DNA from: Enterococcus haemoperoxidus ATCC BAA-382
GTDB taxonomy: Bacteria; Bacillota; Bacilli; Lactobacillales; Enterococcaceae
Direction: 5' to 3'
Length of the DNA: 64,000 bases
Assembly (NCBI RefSeq): GCF_000407165.1
Contig: NZ_KE136479.1
Span: forward strand, 755,464 to 819,463
This document shows positions 1-8,063 of the stretch, piece after piece. Positions within the stretch are counted from its first letter, which is position 1, and each line of letters begins with the position of its first letter. Under the pieces are notes generated by a model. It worked only from the letters and a program-made list of their open reading frames with translations, was not told the DNA's origin and made no database searches. Position numbers and translations under genes: made by a program.

Positions 1-192
1 TGTACAAGCAATCGAAACGGAACGATCAATGTATATCCAGTACCAAGTCATTGGCAAATCGGGGCAGAAATTGCCAATGACCCAGAAAAAGTAAGAGCGT
101 TGACTCAGGATATTTTGGATAATGTACGAGTGGTGAATGTGGATGTAAGGAATCCAAGAGATGTGTTGGATGTGATAAAGATACAGAAGTGA
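1..192 (+). CDS. C-terminal end of an unidentified protein (5' end outside window)
   Basis: Frame 1 is open from the first base to a TGA at 190-192, giving the last 63 residues of a protein that starts upstream. The piece has an ANDPEKVRALTQDILDN stretch followed by RVVNVDV. A decayed copy of similar text (WANDAEN, LTQNVLDQERVV) is found at 5172-5336, so this family was present at both ends of the T7SS effector island. A terminator follows directly. I do not recognise the family and assign no function. Confidence 0.6.
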   Translation, partial: CTSNRNGTINVYPVPSHWQIGAEIANDPEKVRALTQDILDNVRVVNVDVRNPRDVLDVIKIQK

Positions 193-208
193 ATAAACTT
201 GTGTCAAC

Positions 209-257
209 AAAACGGATAGTTTTGAAAATGAAAATTTTCTAGACTATCTGTTTTTAT
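209..257 (+). terminator. intrinsic terminator after the partial first gene
   Basis: AACGGATAGT pairs with ACTATCTGTT around an AT-rich loop and is followed by a T-rich run. It lies 17 bases after the stop codon of the first gene. Confidence 0.65.
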
Positions 258-419
258 TTCCAATTTAAAAGCTAAAATAGAACGTATACTAGGTTTGGAA
301 ATGTATTTTATAATTTTCTTTTAATTAATTATGGTGAACAATTGAAAATTATATATTTACATTGAGTTATTTAAGAATTACAATTAAGTATATATAGTAT
401 TATCTAATCTTAGTAACTA

Positions 420-570
420 TACAGTCACCGTAGGTACAAAAACCAGAAGAAGTAAAAAGAGATTGGTAGGATAACAGTCAGCAAATCTTAAGTAATATCG
501 AGAAAAGTTATCAGAAGCTTAATACTATATTTAATCCGACAAAACAAATTACAAGTATATTATAGTTTAC
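420..570 (+). pseudogene. decayed remnant of the TslA-like lipase 5' region
   Basis: Bases from about 440 to 550 match, with substitutions and stops, the part of the intact lipase gene at 1847-3133 that encodes its EEVKRDWWDN and ILNNIEKSYKK stretches. The same text also occurs at 1250-1340. No reading frame survives (DWWDN has become DW-stop). With the unit at 991 and the intact gene this makes three copies, each in the same position relative to a DUF1310 gene. The rest of the 193-593 gap is AT-rich sequence in which I see nothing else. Confidence 0.65.
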
Positions 571-593
571 TTATTAATGATGAGGTGTAAGGG

Positions 594-998
594 ATGACTA
601 AAAGAAAATTTATAGTGACAGGAGTAGGAATAGTTTTAGTTATTATTCTAGGTATCGGAGGAAAAGTGTATATGGATAATAAACGATTCAATGGTGAAAT
701 GATGAGTGTAGTAAAGAGTGGTCAAGCAAAACATATAATTGAAGAAGGATTGAAAAATATAGATTCTAATGCGTTGACACCAGAGGGAGTTATAAAGTCA
801 TACGATATAGATTATGAAAGTATTGAACATAATCCTATGGGGGGAATTAATGGTAAATTGTATATAAATAATACAAAAAATTTATATGCTACGTTCATTT
901 TAGATGTTGATTCTGAAGGTAATTTAAATAGAAATCATGGAATTTCAAGTTATTCATCTGAATTAGATAATATGTTAAAGGAGAAAAATATTGGGTAA
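594..998 (+). CDS. DUF1310-family membrane-anchored protein, putative T7SS lipase immunity
   Basis: 134 residues. An N-terminal hydrophobic anchor (about residues 7-26) is followed by a small extracytoplasmic domain with the DUF1310 landmarks SGQAK, KSYDIDY and EHNPMGGI. A weak GTGTAAGGG site precedes the ATG. The stop overlaps the start of the lipase fragment at 991. A second copy at 1402 is clearly paralogous. Known: DUF1310 genes are small proteins of Listeria and enterococci with no established function. Inference: the order DUF1310 then T7SS lipase, repeated in tandem, and an anchor that faces the outside fit immunity against a lipase that attacks membranes from outside. Not shown by sequence alone. 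Confidence 0.75.
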   Translation: MTKRKFIVTGVGIVLVIILGIGGKVYMDNKRFNGEMMSVVKSGQAKHIIEEGLKNIDSNALTPEGVIKSYDIDYESIEHNPMGGINGKLYINNTKNLYATFILDVDSEGNLNRNHGISSYSSELDNMLKEKNIG

Positions 999-1370
999 AG
1001 CATATACAGATGATGAACGTGTTCAAATAGCAAAAAAAGAGTATGATAATTTGAATGAGAATGATCCAGTTACCATTAATAACGGAGAAACAATAGGCTA
1101 TGTATCAAAAGTAGTGAATGATAAAAAAACAGGGGAACAGGCTTTTATCATCACTGACGGCAATCCGAAAGTACAAAAACCGTCTGAAGTGAATAACGTA
1201 ACGGTGCTGTATCAAGGCTCTACAAGTCCAGAGAAAATAGGCAGTCAAGCTGGAGAAGTGAAGCAGGATTGGTGGGACAACAACAAATCTTAAGTAATAT
1301 CGAGAAAAGGTATAAGAAGTCTAATACTATATTTGATTCGATAAAAAAAATTGCAAGTATGTTATAGTTT
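991..1370 (+). pseudogene. truncated TslA-like lipase gene (N-terminal 100 codons, frameshifted)
   Basis: The open part (991-1293, TTG start) encodes 100 residues nearly identical over most of their length to residues 3-99 of the intact lipase at 1847-3133, including the KVVNDKKTGEQAF and NNVTVLYQGSTSPE stretches. After DWWDNN a 4-base loss relative to the intact copy (AACAACAAATCTTAA against AACAACAAGCAAATCTTAA) puts a stop in frame. Homology continues in another frame to about 1360. It therefore lacks the GHSQA nucleophile region and the secretion region. It is a relic of tandem duplication, although the fragment could still be translated. Confidence 0.75.
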
Positions 1371-1401
1371 ACTTATGAAAAATGATTTTGAGGTGTTTTA
1401 G

Positions 1402-1854
1402 ATGAAAAATGATAAAAAAGTGAATGAACGAGCACTCTCTGAGGTGAAAAAAATAAAAAAAAGAACGTTTTGTTCTATTTTAGGAATATGTTTATTGATT
1501 GTTATTGTAATAGGAGGAAAAGTGTATATGGATAACAAACGATTTAAAGATGAGATGTTAAATGTGGTAAATAGTGGTCAGGCAAAACAAGTTTATGAAA
1601 AAACATTAAAAAATGCAGATTCAAAAGCTTTAACTTCAGAAGGAATAATTAAATCATATAAAGTGGATTATGATAGTGTGGAACATAATCCTATGGGAGG
1701 AATAATGCTTAAATTGATTATCAATGATGATAATCAATTGTATATTCGAGTGACTTTAGATCAAGAAGAAAATGGGAGATTAACTAACAGTTCTGGTGGA
1801 GGGTCACTGCCCTTGGAAGATATGTTAGAGAAAGGGAATATGAATAATGACTAA
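1402..1854 (+). CDS. DUF1310-family membrane-anchored protein, second copy, putative immunity
   Basis: 150 residues. Compared with the copy at 594 it has about 16 extra cytoplasmic, Lys-rich residues before the hydrophobic anchor (about residues 24-40). Both copies then share GGKVYMDNKRF, SGQAK, TSEGIIKSY and EHNPMGGI, so they are recent paralogues that have diverged mainly in the second half. GAGGTGTTTTAG precedes the ATG. Its last 8 bases overlap the start of the intact lipase gene, which suggests translational coupling and matched dosage of the two proteins. As the only DUF1310 gene joined to an intact lipase it is the best candidate for the cognate immunity protein. Confidence 0.75.
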   Translation: MKNDKKVNERALSEVKKIKKRTFCSILGICLLIVIVIGGKVYMDNKRFKDEMLNVVNSGQAKQVYEKTLKNADSKALTSEGIIKSYKVDYDSVEHNPMGGIMLKLIINDDNQLYIRVTLDQEENGRLTNSSGGGSLPLEDMLEKGNMNND

Positions 1855-3133
1855 TTACTCAGATAAGCAACGAGTTGATATTGCTAAAAATGAATATGAT
1901 GACTATAAAGAAGGCGAACCTGTATACATTGATGATAGAAATACAAAAATAGGCTACGTATCAAAAGTAGTGAACGATAAAAAAACAGGAGAACAAGCTT
2001 TTATCATTACAGACGGAGATCCGAAAGTACAAAAACCGTCTGAAGTAAATAACGTAACGGTGCTGTATCAAGGCTCTACAAGTCCAGAGCAAATAGGCAG
2101 TCAAGCTGAAGAAGTGAAGCGGGATTGGTGGGACAACAACAAGCAAATCTTAAATAATATCGAGAAAAGTTATAAAAAACCGAATACTATATTCGATCCG
2201 ACCAAACAAATGAAATCTTCTGCTAAAACGCTAAATAGTGCGATGGACAAATATTCCAATGCTCGCTTTGATGTATATGGTCATTCTCAAGCTTCTTCAA
2301 ATGCCCAATATGCTTTAGGAGCATTGGATTCAAAAGATAAGTTAAATCGAGTGAATGGTGCCTTTCTTTATCAAGGGCCGAATGCGTATTGTATGATGAC
2401 AGAAAAGCAACGAAAACGAGTAGCTCAGTTAAAAGATCGTATCTTTAATTTCGTAGATGAAAAAGATATTGTGCCTATTGGCTATAGACATACAGATTGG
2501 AACATTAAATTGTCACATGTAGGAATGCTTATTTTTATTGATTCAAAGAAAAAAGGAATGATTGACCAACATATGTGGGGCGGGTATCAGTTTAAGAACG
2601 GAAACCTACAAGTAACGAAGGAATCGTTAGTACAATTCCAACAAGCCAAACATGCGTATAATATGTTGATTATGCGTGAGCAAGTGAAGAACTTAGAACA
2701 ATTAAAGAAGAAATTCATGGCAAGTGGTGGGGGGCTGTCGTCTGGTGAACAAATTTATTTAGATGATAGTCAAGCCTTAGCGGTTGTGAGCCATGCTTCC
2801 TCAGAATTTAAAACCGCGATGTTATCAGTTGTGATGGTGTATCAAAAAGGCATACAAAACGCAGAAAAATTATGGACAGAAACGTTAACAGATGCTCGAT
2901 CGATTGGGACTGATTTATCTGAAGGAGAAATCAAATCTGCCCTAGCAGAAGGTGGTTGTACAGAACAAAGTATTGTGACAGAACCCGTGAATGAGTACAA
3001 AGAAAAAATAAATAAAGCCAAAAAAATGGATGAAAAATTCAATCAATTAGCAAAAGAAATAAGAGGTAAGATGACCGAATTAGTACAACGAGACCAAGAA
3101 TTAGCAAAACAATTAAAAGGACTTGTGTCGTAA
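1847..3133 (+). CDS. TslA-like T7SS-secreted lipase with reversed domain order
   Basis: 428 residues, no signal peptide. Residues 1-250 form an alpha/beta-hydrolase-like domain: a VTVLYQGS strand, a nucleophile elbow GHSQAS with Ser147 (last Gly of GxSxG replaced by Ala), then DEKDIVP (Asp207) and DQHMWGG (His242) as plausible acid and base. Residues 260-428 are almost entirely helical and Lys/Glu/Gln rich, like an LXG-type targeting region but at the C-terminus. Known: S. aureus TslA is a T7SS phospholipase with this reversed layout, needs two small helical partners and is neutralised by an immunity protein; homologues are reported in Enterococcus and Listeria. The two genes downstream fit the partners. 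I infer an antibacterial, membrane-lipid-degrading toxin. Confidence 0.8.
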   Translation: MTNYSDKQRVDIAKNEYDDYKEGEPVYIDDRNTKIGYVSKVVNDKKTGEQAFIITDGDPKVQKPSEVNNVTVLYQGSTSPEQIGSQAEEVKRDWWDNNKQILNNIEKSYKKPNTIFDPTKQMKSSAKTLNSAMDKYSNARFDVYGHSQASSNAQYALGALDSKDKLNRVNGAFLYQGPNAYCMMTEKQRKRVAQLKDRIFNFVDEKDIVPIGYRHTDWNIKLSHVGMLIFIDSKKKGMIDQHMWGGYQFKNGNLQVTKESLVQFQQAKHAYNMLIMREQVKNLEQLKKKFMASGGGLSSGEQIYLDDSQALAVVSHASSEFKTAMLSVVMVYQKGIQNAEKLWTETLTDARSIGTDLSEGEIKSALAEGGCTEQSIVTEPVNEYKEKINKAKKMDEKFNQLAKEIRGKMTELVQRDQELAKQLKGLVS

Positions 3134-3148
3134 ATAATAGGAGAAAAA

Positions 3149-3457
3149 ATGAAAGCAGAAGAAGAATTACTAAGAGATTATCAAAAAAATAGGGCAGAAT
3201 TAGAAGAACAAGAAGATACAGTGAAACGATACATACGAAAAGGACAGGATTACACCCAAGAAATCTTTTTTCAAGTACGTCAGATACTAGGAAAAAGAAG
3301 CACTTCTATGGAGTCGATAATGGAAACTCAACGAGAATTACAGCGAAATGAAGACCATTATTTAGAAGAATTAGCACAGGAGCGCAAAGCGCTTATACTG
3401 CAACAAGAAGAAGTCGAACAATTTTATCGAAAGAAACGTCAAGAATTAACAAAATAG
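3149..3457 (+). CDS. small coiled-coil T7SS partner protein (TlaA/TlaB-like)
   Basis: 102 residues, almost wholly helical, rich in Glu, Gln, Lys and Arg with heptad-like spacing, no signal peptide or membrane segment. AATAGGAG precedes the ATG and the gene starts 15 bases after the lipase stop. Size, composition and position match the two Lap-like helical partners that TslA-type lipases require for export. I infer that it binds the helical C-terminal half of the lipase to form the composite secretion signal. Which of the two named partners it corresponds to cannot be decided from sequence alone. Confidence 0.65.
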   Translation: MKAEEELLRDYQKNRAELEEQEDTVKRYIRKGQDYTQEIFFQVRQILGKRSTSMESIMETQRELQRNEDHYLEELAQERKALILQQEEVEQFYRKKRQELTK

Positions 3458-3467
3458 GAGGAAAAAG

Positions 3468-3743
3468 TTGTTGGTAAAAGATGAAAAAGAGCGAAAAGAA
3501 CGAGAAAAAGCATTCCGAAAAGAGAGTCAACGACTCGCAATAAAAGGGCTTGGGAAAAGCACGAATGAACAAAAAAGCAAAGATAAAGAATCAATAAAAA
3601 CAAAAGGAGAAACCGAACTAAAAGACGCAGCTGCGATGATAGGGACGACAGGAAGCTCATTTCAAGAGTCGGTAAAAGGACAATTCGGTAAAAAAGTGAC
3701 AGAAGTATTTGAGCAACAAAAACAAACAATGGATCATTTTTAA
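3468..3743 (+). CDS. second small helical T7SS partner protein (TlaA/TlaB-like)
   Basis: 91 residues starting with TTG, six bases after a perfect AGGAGG. The first 50 residues are highly charged (Lys/Glu/Arg). The last 40, from LKDAAAMIGTTGSSFQESVKG onward, look like the helical hairpin end of a WXG100/DUF3130-type protein. It follows the previous gene by 10 bases, so lipase and both partners are one operon. Inference: it is the second chaperone/targeting factor of the lipase. No terminator is visible directly after it; a damaged coding remnant follows. Confidence 0.6.
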   Translation: MLVKDEKERKEREKAFRKESQRLAIKGLGKSTNEQKSKDKESIKTKGETELKDAAAMIGTTGSSFQESVKGQFGKKVTEVFEQQKQTMDHF

Positions 3744-3749
3744 AAAGAG

Positions 3750-3830
3750 GAATCGTTTTATCTTTTTAGAACAGTTGAGATAGATAAAGGAATATTGAAT
3801 AAACTGGTATCCAATGCTCAAAAAGAATAG
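3750..3830 (+). pseudogene. short coding remnant between partner gene and DUF443 genes
   Basis: A 26-codon open stretch without start codon encodes FRTVEIDKGILNKLVSNAQKE and then a stop. It ends six bases before the next gene. It looks like the C-terminal stump of a lost protein, possibly a toxin exchanged out of the locus. Too short to identify. Confidence 0.3.
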
Positions 3831-3836
3831 GGTATT

Positions 3837-4268
3837 ATGGCTAGTGTTGTTCTATCGATGTTGATTGGAAGACCAGTTTACAAACTATCGACTATTTTTT
3901 TTCAAGAGCTTGATGTTACTTCTGAACTAGATAAACGTGCAATCTATTTACTGATAACGTTTGGCTGTTTGCTTATTTTTAGATCTATCATTATGTTCTA
4001 CAATAAGCATAAACTTAGAAAAGTATTATCTGTAGTAGGTTGCAAAGTAACAATTGAGATTGAGAAAAGGAGCATTCCTACATATTACAAGAAGTATAGT
4101 ATGATTCGATTGATTTTGATAGTTATGATTGCAGTAGGGATAATCTATATAACGATTGTTTATCTGTTTGATTTCATTGTAGTTTTTATTTTAAGTGTAC
4201 TTATTTTTATATTTATGAATAGAAGTTATTTATTTCCCTATGGTAGTCGTTTTCGTATAAAAGACTAA
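3837..4268 (+). CDS. N-terminally truncated DUF443-like membrane protein
   Basis: 143 residues with about four hydrophobic segments (roughly 1-12, 33-52, 88-110, 112-127). Its LITFGCLLIFR ... FYNKHKLRK ... VTIEIEKR ... KKY pattern aligns with LITLFPALIIR ... FQSKKSMLK ... VTQIKVR ... KKL in the second half of the neighbour at 4392-5087, so it appears to be the C-terminal half of the same family. The frame has a TAG two codons before the ATG and no clear ribosome binding site. Family knowledge: DUF443 proteins include TsaI, the immunity protein for the S. aureus T7SS toxin TspA. Probably a broken copy. Confidence 0.5.
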   Translation: MASVVLSMLIGRPVYKLSTIFFQELDVTSELDKRAIYLLITFGCLLIFRSIIMFYNKHKLRKVLSVVGCKVTIEIEKRSIPTYYKKYSMIRLILIVMIAVGIIYITIVYLFDFIVVFILSVLIFIFMNRSYLFPYGSRFRIKD

Positions 4269-4295
4269 GAGATTAGAAGAATTAAACGTACAAAT

Positions 4296-4330
4296 AAGAG
4301 TCAATAACTTTATGGTTGTTGACTCTTCCT
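4296..4330 (+). terminator. hairpin after the truncated DUF443 gene
   Basis: AAGAGTCAA pairs with TTGACTCTT, with an inner TAAC/GTTG extension and a five-base loop. The following T-run is weak (CCTATAT), so termination may be partial. Confidence 0.45.
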
Positions 4331-4391
4331 ATATACAGGATACAGACGATTAGACTTCTCCAAAACTAAAGTAAAACAATATTAAAATGGA

Positions 4392-5087
4392 TTGGATGTG
4401 ATAAAACTGGAGTTTACCACTGTAAAACCTCTTTATAATAACCATCGCTATAATGTAATGCATTCTCAATCAAACTACTATCTAATTGATAAAAATAGTT
4501 CATTGTTAGGTTATTTCTTTTTCGGATTAAATTGGCTGATGCCACAAAAATCTTATATCTTAAATAAAACCCAAGCTGACGATTTGCTAATTCATCGAGT
4601 TGAAACTAAAAATAGAAAAGTGTTAAGCAGTATTTTAATAGTGCTAATGATTTTAATTTTTAATATAGTATTATCCAAGTTATTAACTCTTTTTTATGCT
4701 TCAACAAGTATAGAAAATAGCCAACTTATTGAAATTGGAAATATAGTTATGATGATTCCTTCAAGTAGTTACATCTATCTGCTGTTTCTTATAACACTAT
4801 TTCCAGCTTTGATAATTCGAGTATTCTGGTCTTTTCAATCTAAGAAATCCATGCTGAAAAGAATTAAGTATGATGAATTGTCTGTTACTCAAATTAAGGT
4901 GAGGCCGGTTTCTTTAGTTGATACTTTAAAAAAATTAGGTGTGTACTTTATGTTTCTATCATTAGTTATTATAGCGGGATTTTTGCTGGTGATAACGGAA
5001 GGCTATTGGATTATCTCTTTATGTTTTGCGATGTTGTGTTTATTATATCTATCGACCAATCATCTATCAATAAATACAGGGAAATAA
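4392..5087 (+). CDS. DUF443 (tandem five-TM) family membrane protein, TsaI-like immunity candidate
   Basis: 231 residues. A cytoplasmic N-terminal part holds LGYFFFGLNWLMPQKSYIL, close to the FxxxINWFxPK signature I associate with DUF443. It is followed by about five membrane segments (near 78-100, 115-145, 180-200, 203-225). The frame starts with TTG at 4392 or GTG at 4398; an ATG at 4387 is in another frame. Known: DUF443 proteins occur in tandem next to T7SS toxin genes in Staphylococcus and one, TsaI, protects against the membrane-depolarising toxin TspA. No TspA-like toxin is present here, so this looks like an orphan immunity gene. Confidence 0.6.
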   Translation: MDVIKLEFTTVKPLYNNHRYNVMHSQSNYYLIDKNSSLLGYFFFGLNWLMPQKSYILNKTQADDLLIHRVETKNRKVLSSILIVLMILIFNIVLSKLLTLFYASTSIENSQLIEIGNIVMMIPSSSYIYLLFLITLFPALIIRVFWSFQSKKSMLKRIKYDELSVTQIKVRPVSLVDTLKKLGVYFMFLSLVIIAGFLLVITEGYWIISLCFAMLCLLYLSTNHLSINTGK

Positions 5088-5171
5088 AAAATATATTGAA
5101 AGAGGTAACCGTTCAATAGTCATTGATAGACATACTTGTCATATTTAGAGAGTATTTAAGAGTTAAGGGGT

Positions 5172-5336
5172 GAGGAGCTAAAATGTGGAAACGATAACGA
5201 GTTATCTTGTTCTCAACAATGGGCAAATGATGCAGAAAATATGAATGAGCTCGAGAAAATCAGCCAGCTGACACAGAATGTTTTAGATCAAGAAAGAGTT
5301 GTTAAAAAGAATAATTTTGAGTTTGTGGAGAGTTGA
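5172..5336 (+). pseudogene. remnant related to the partial gene at the left edge
   Basis: An open stretch without convincing start encodes ELSCSQQWANDAENMNELEKISQLTQNVLDQERVV and ends at TGA 5336. The WANDAEN / LTQNVLDQERVV text resembles IANDPEK / LTQDILDNVRVV in the partial gene at 1-192. The rest of the 5088-5611 gap is AT-rich and shows no other coding or RNA signal that I can support, apart from the leader of the next gene. Confidence 0.4.
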
Positions 5337-5611
5337 TCATTTGGAAGGTGATTATCAGTGATTGAGGAATAAAGGTTTGTAAGAGAAATTTTTAAAGCTG
5401 AGACTTAACTAGATTTCTTCTATTTTTAAAATACTATTTTAATAGTGTGATAATAATAAAAATATTGTGAAAGTATATTGTATTATGGTTTTTAGTATAA
5501 TGTACATATGATTTGAAATAATTAATTATTTGGATTGAAAAATATATATAAACAATTATAATATATACGTATGGTTTTATATAATAAACGGAATTCCATT
5601 TAGAAAGAGGT

Positions 5612-6334
5612 ATGAAAATGTATAAAAGTAAAGAGTATTACTTAATGTTAAATGATTGTTCTAGAGGTATAATAAATCAAAGTTTTTCATCAGAAAATGA
5701 ATCATTAAATAAACAATATAATTTTATTCAAGATTTAGATAGTTGGATGGAAGTTCTGAATAATAGACCAGAATGTAATTTATACAAAAATGCTTTTACT
5801 GAATATCAACATGCAATAAATTTGAGCTGTCAAGGTATGTATAGACAGGCATTTGTTGCATTACGTTTTTTTTTAGAGCATACTTTCGCAGCTGTTTATT
5901 TCTCTGTAAGAGAACTAGAATTTAAGTTATGGCAAGAATCTCTACAAGATATATTTTGGAGTAAGCTTAACGATGAAGATAACGGAGTACTTTCAAGCAC
6001 AATGTCAAAGATATATTCCCCGTTATTAGTTGAAGAACAAGAAAAATATAGAAAAAGGGCTAAAAGTGTTTATAGAAAATGTTCCGAATATACGCATGGA
6101 AACTTTGCAACATATTCTACATTAAAAGAGCATATTTCATTTGATTCAAGTATTTTAAATTTGCTATCTAAGAGAGTAGAAGAATCTCAAGAAATAATAA
6201 TATTTATTTTGTTTTCAAGGTTTTGGGGTTCTCTGGATAGAAATGAAAAAATTTCTTTAGAAAGTACTTTGAATGATACTATATCAAGTAATTCAGCAGT
6301 TCAAAATATTTTAAGTGATAGCCAAGGAGATTAA
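5612..6334 (+). CDS. HEPN-like helical protein, probable RNase or nucleotidyl effector of a defence pair
   Basis: 240 residues, nearly all helical, no signal peptide or membrane segment. The middle begins AFTEYQHAINLSCQGMYRQA-FVALRFFLEH (residues 61-90), the long helix pattern seen at the start of HEPN domains, and later has RKCSEYTHGN with Arg155 and His162, an Rx6H arrangement close to the Rx4-6H active-site motif of HEPN RNases. AAAGAGG precedes ATG 5612 (a second ATG is at 5618). Its stop is 4 bases before the start chosen for the ATPase at 6339. Known: HEPN RNases are frequent effectors paired with sensor ATPases in anti-phage systems. The HEPN call rests on motif pattern only. Confidence 0.5.
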   Translation: MKMYKSKEYYLMLNDCSRGIINQSFSSENESLNKQYNFIQDLDSWMEVLNNRPECNLYKNAFTEYQHAINLSCQGMYRQAFVALRFFLEHTFAAVYFSVRELEFKLWQESLQDIFWSKLNDEDNGVLSSTMSKIYSPLLVEEQEKYRKRAKSVYRKCSEYTHGNFATYSTLKEHISFDSSILNLLSKRVEESQEIIIFILFSRFWGSLDRNEKISLESTLNDTISSNSAVQNILSDSQGD

Positions 6335-6338
6335 TCAA

Positions 6339-7964
6339 ATGTCTAATTTTTTTTACAGAACAGAGGATATAAAACCTGATGAAGTTCATAATTATTTTGT
6401 TGAATCAAATGAGGATAGAAAAATTATTGAAAGTTTGAAAGATGTTCCTCCAGTAATATTAGTAGGTAGCAGGGGAGTAGGAAAATCTTTTTTATTTAGA
6501 ATGGCTCAATATGAATTAAATAAGGACTTTGAATCAAAAAAAATTCTTCCAGTTTATGTTACTTTTAGGGGGAGTTGTTTAATTGATCGAAGTAACCAAG
6601 GACAATTTCATAAATGGATGCTGGCGAAAATTTGTAATGAAATTTTAAGAGCGCTAAGAAAACGAGGATTAATGTCGCTTACTTTAGAAACAACTAGGAG
6701 CTTATCTGGGGACAATCAAATATTTGAGGATACAGAAACTTCATTTGAAAAAATTGCTAAAGCCTTTGAAAATTCATGGAAAACACAAAGTAGCGTTATT
6801 AATACAGCAATATTACCCGATATAGACGTTTTTCTAAATGCAATAGAAGATATCTGCGAAGAATTAGGAATTCAGCGGATAAAAATTTTTATTGATGAAG
6901 CCGCTCATGTTTTTATCGCTGAACAACAGAGACAATTTTTCACCCTTTACAGAGATTTGAGAAGTCCCTATTTGACATGTAATGCGGCTGTTTATCCTGG
7001 TGTAACGGTATACGGTGATAGTTTTCAACCCAGTCATGATGCAGTAATGATTAACCTTAGTAGGGATGTACAAGAAGAAAATTATTTAAGAACAATGAAA
7101 GAAATTGTGCTAAAACAATCAGAGGGGGATAAACTTGCAAAAATCATTTCGGAACGAGGCGAAAATTTTAAAATTTTAGCCTATGCTGCAAGTGGAAATC
7201 CTAGGCATTTATTAAAGACCATTACTAAAGCTCAAAATCTGACTTCTAAAAATGTAAATAATATTTTTAGGGATTATTATAGAGTGGATATTTGGTCTGA
7301 ACATTCTCAGTTAGCAGAAAAATATTCAGGGCATAAATCTTTAATTGACTGGGGAAGAAACTTTATAGAGGATGAAGTACTACCGTCAATCAAAGAAAAA
7401 AATGATTCTAGATTAACTATAGTTGAGCTTGCGAAAAAATCGTCTTCATCATATTTTTGGGTCCATAGAGATGTTCCAGAAAATATAAAAAATTCATTGA
7501 GATTATTGGAATATACTGGGATTTTAAAAGAGAATGGTTCAGGTATAAAAGGAACCAGAAAACAAGTGGGGAATCGATATTTTGTTAATCTAGGATTATT
7601 GTTGAGTTTAGAATCCACTCCAACTTCAAATGGATTAGAAATAATTAATTTTTTATCACCGAGAATACCAACGGAGTATGGGATCAATAATAAACTATAT
7701 AAAGAGATAGAAGACCTCAATATTGATATAAAAAATTCTGAGCTTTCTACAATTTTAAAAGATTTATTAGCGAAAAAAATTAACGTCTTAGATTTACCAA
7801 AATGGCAAACCGATGAACTAAAAAAAATTGGTATGACTACTATTGAAGATATACTTAGAGCCAGTGAAGATAGATTTAAGGAAATTTTTATGGTTGGTGA
7901 GATTCGTGCTAGAAGAATTTCCAATTCAGCAAAATCTGCTGTGTATGAGTATTTATCAGATTGA
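6339..7964 (+). CDS. P-loop ATPase with C-terminal helix-hairpin-helix region, probable defence sensor
   Basis: 541 residues from ATG 6339, chosen because AAGGAG lies 9 bases upstream; the frame is open from 6315. Walker A GSRGVGKS is at residues 43-50, and Walker B IKIFIDEAAH has Asp186-Glu187. About residues 200-300 look like the sensor/lid part of a STAND or ORC/AAA-type ATPase (AASGNPRHLLKTI). The C-terminus (about 485-541: LPKWQTDELKKIGMTTIEDIL ... GEIRARRISNS) has the double helix-hairpin-helix pattern of DNA-binding domains. It is four bases downstream of the HEPN-like gene. Inference: it senses a nucleic acid or phage signal and controls the HEPN-like partner. Confidence 0.65.
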   Translation: MSNFFYRTEDIKPDEVHNYFVESNEDRKIIESLKDVPPVILVGSRGVGKSFLFRMAQYELNKDFESKKILPVYVTFRGSCLIDRSNQGQFHKWMLAKICNEILRALRKRGLMSLTLETTRSLSGDNQIFEDTETSFEKIAKAFENSWKTQSSVINTAILPDIDVFLNAIEDICEELGIQRIKIFIDEAAHVFIAEQQRQFFTLYRDLRSPYLTCNAAVYPGVTVYGDSFQPSHDAVMINLSRDVQEENYLRTMKEIVLKQSEGDKLAKIISERGENFKILAYAASGNPRHLLKTITKAQNLTSKNVNNIFRDYYRVDIWSEHSQLAEKYSGHKSLIDWGRNFIEDEVLPSIKEKNDSRLTIVELAKKSSSSYFWVHRDVPENIKNSLRLLEYTGILKENGSGIKGTRKQVGNRYFVNLGLLLSLESTPTSNGLEIINFLSPRIPTEYGINNKLYKEIEDLNIDIKNSELSTILKDLLAKKINVLDLPKWQTDELKKIGMTTIEDILRASEDRFKEIFMVGEIRARRISNSAKSAVYEYLSD

Positions 7965-8063
7965 TCTGTCGATTATACTATAAGGATTAGACAATATAAA
8001 AATTCTGATTTCAAATTCTATAGTGGAAAAATTAAATATATACCGTTTTATTAATTTACTATG

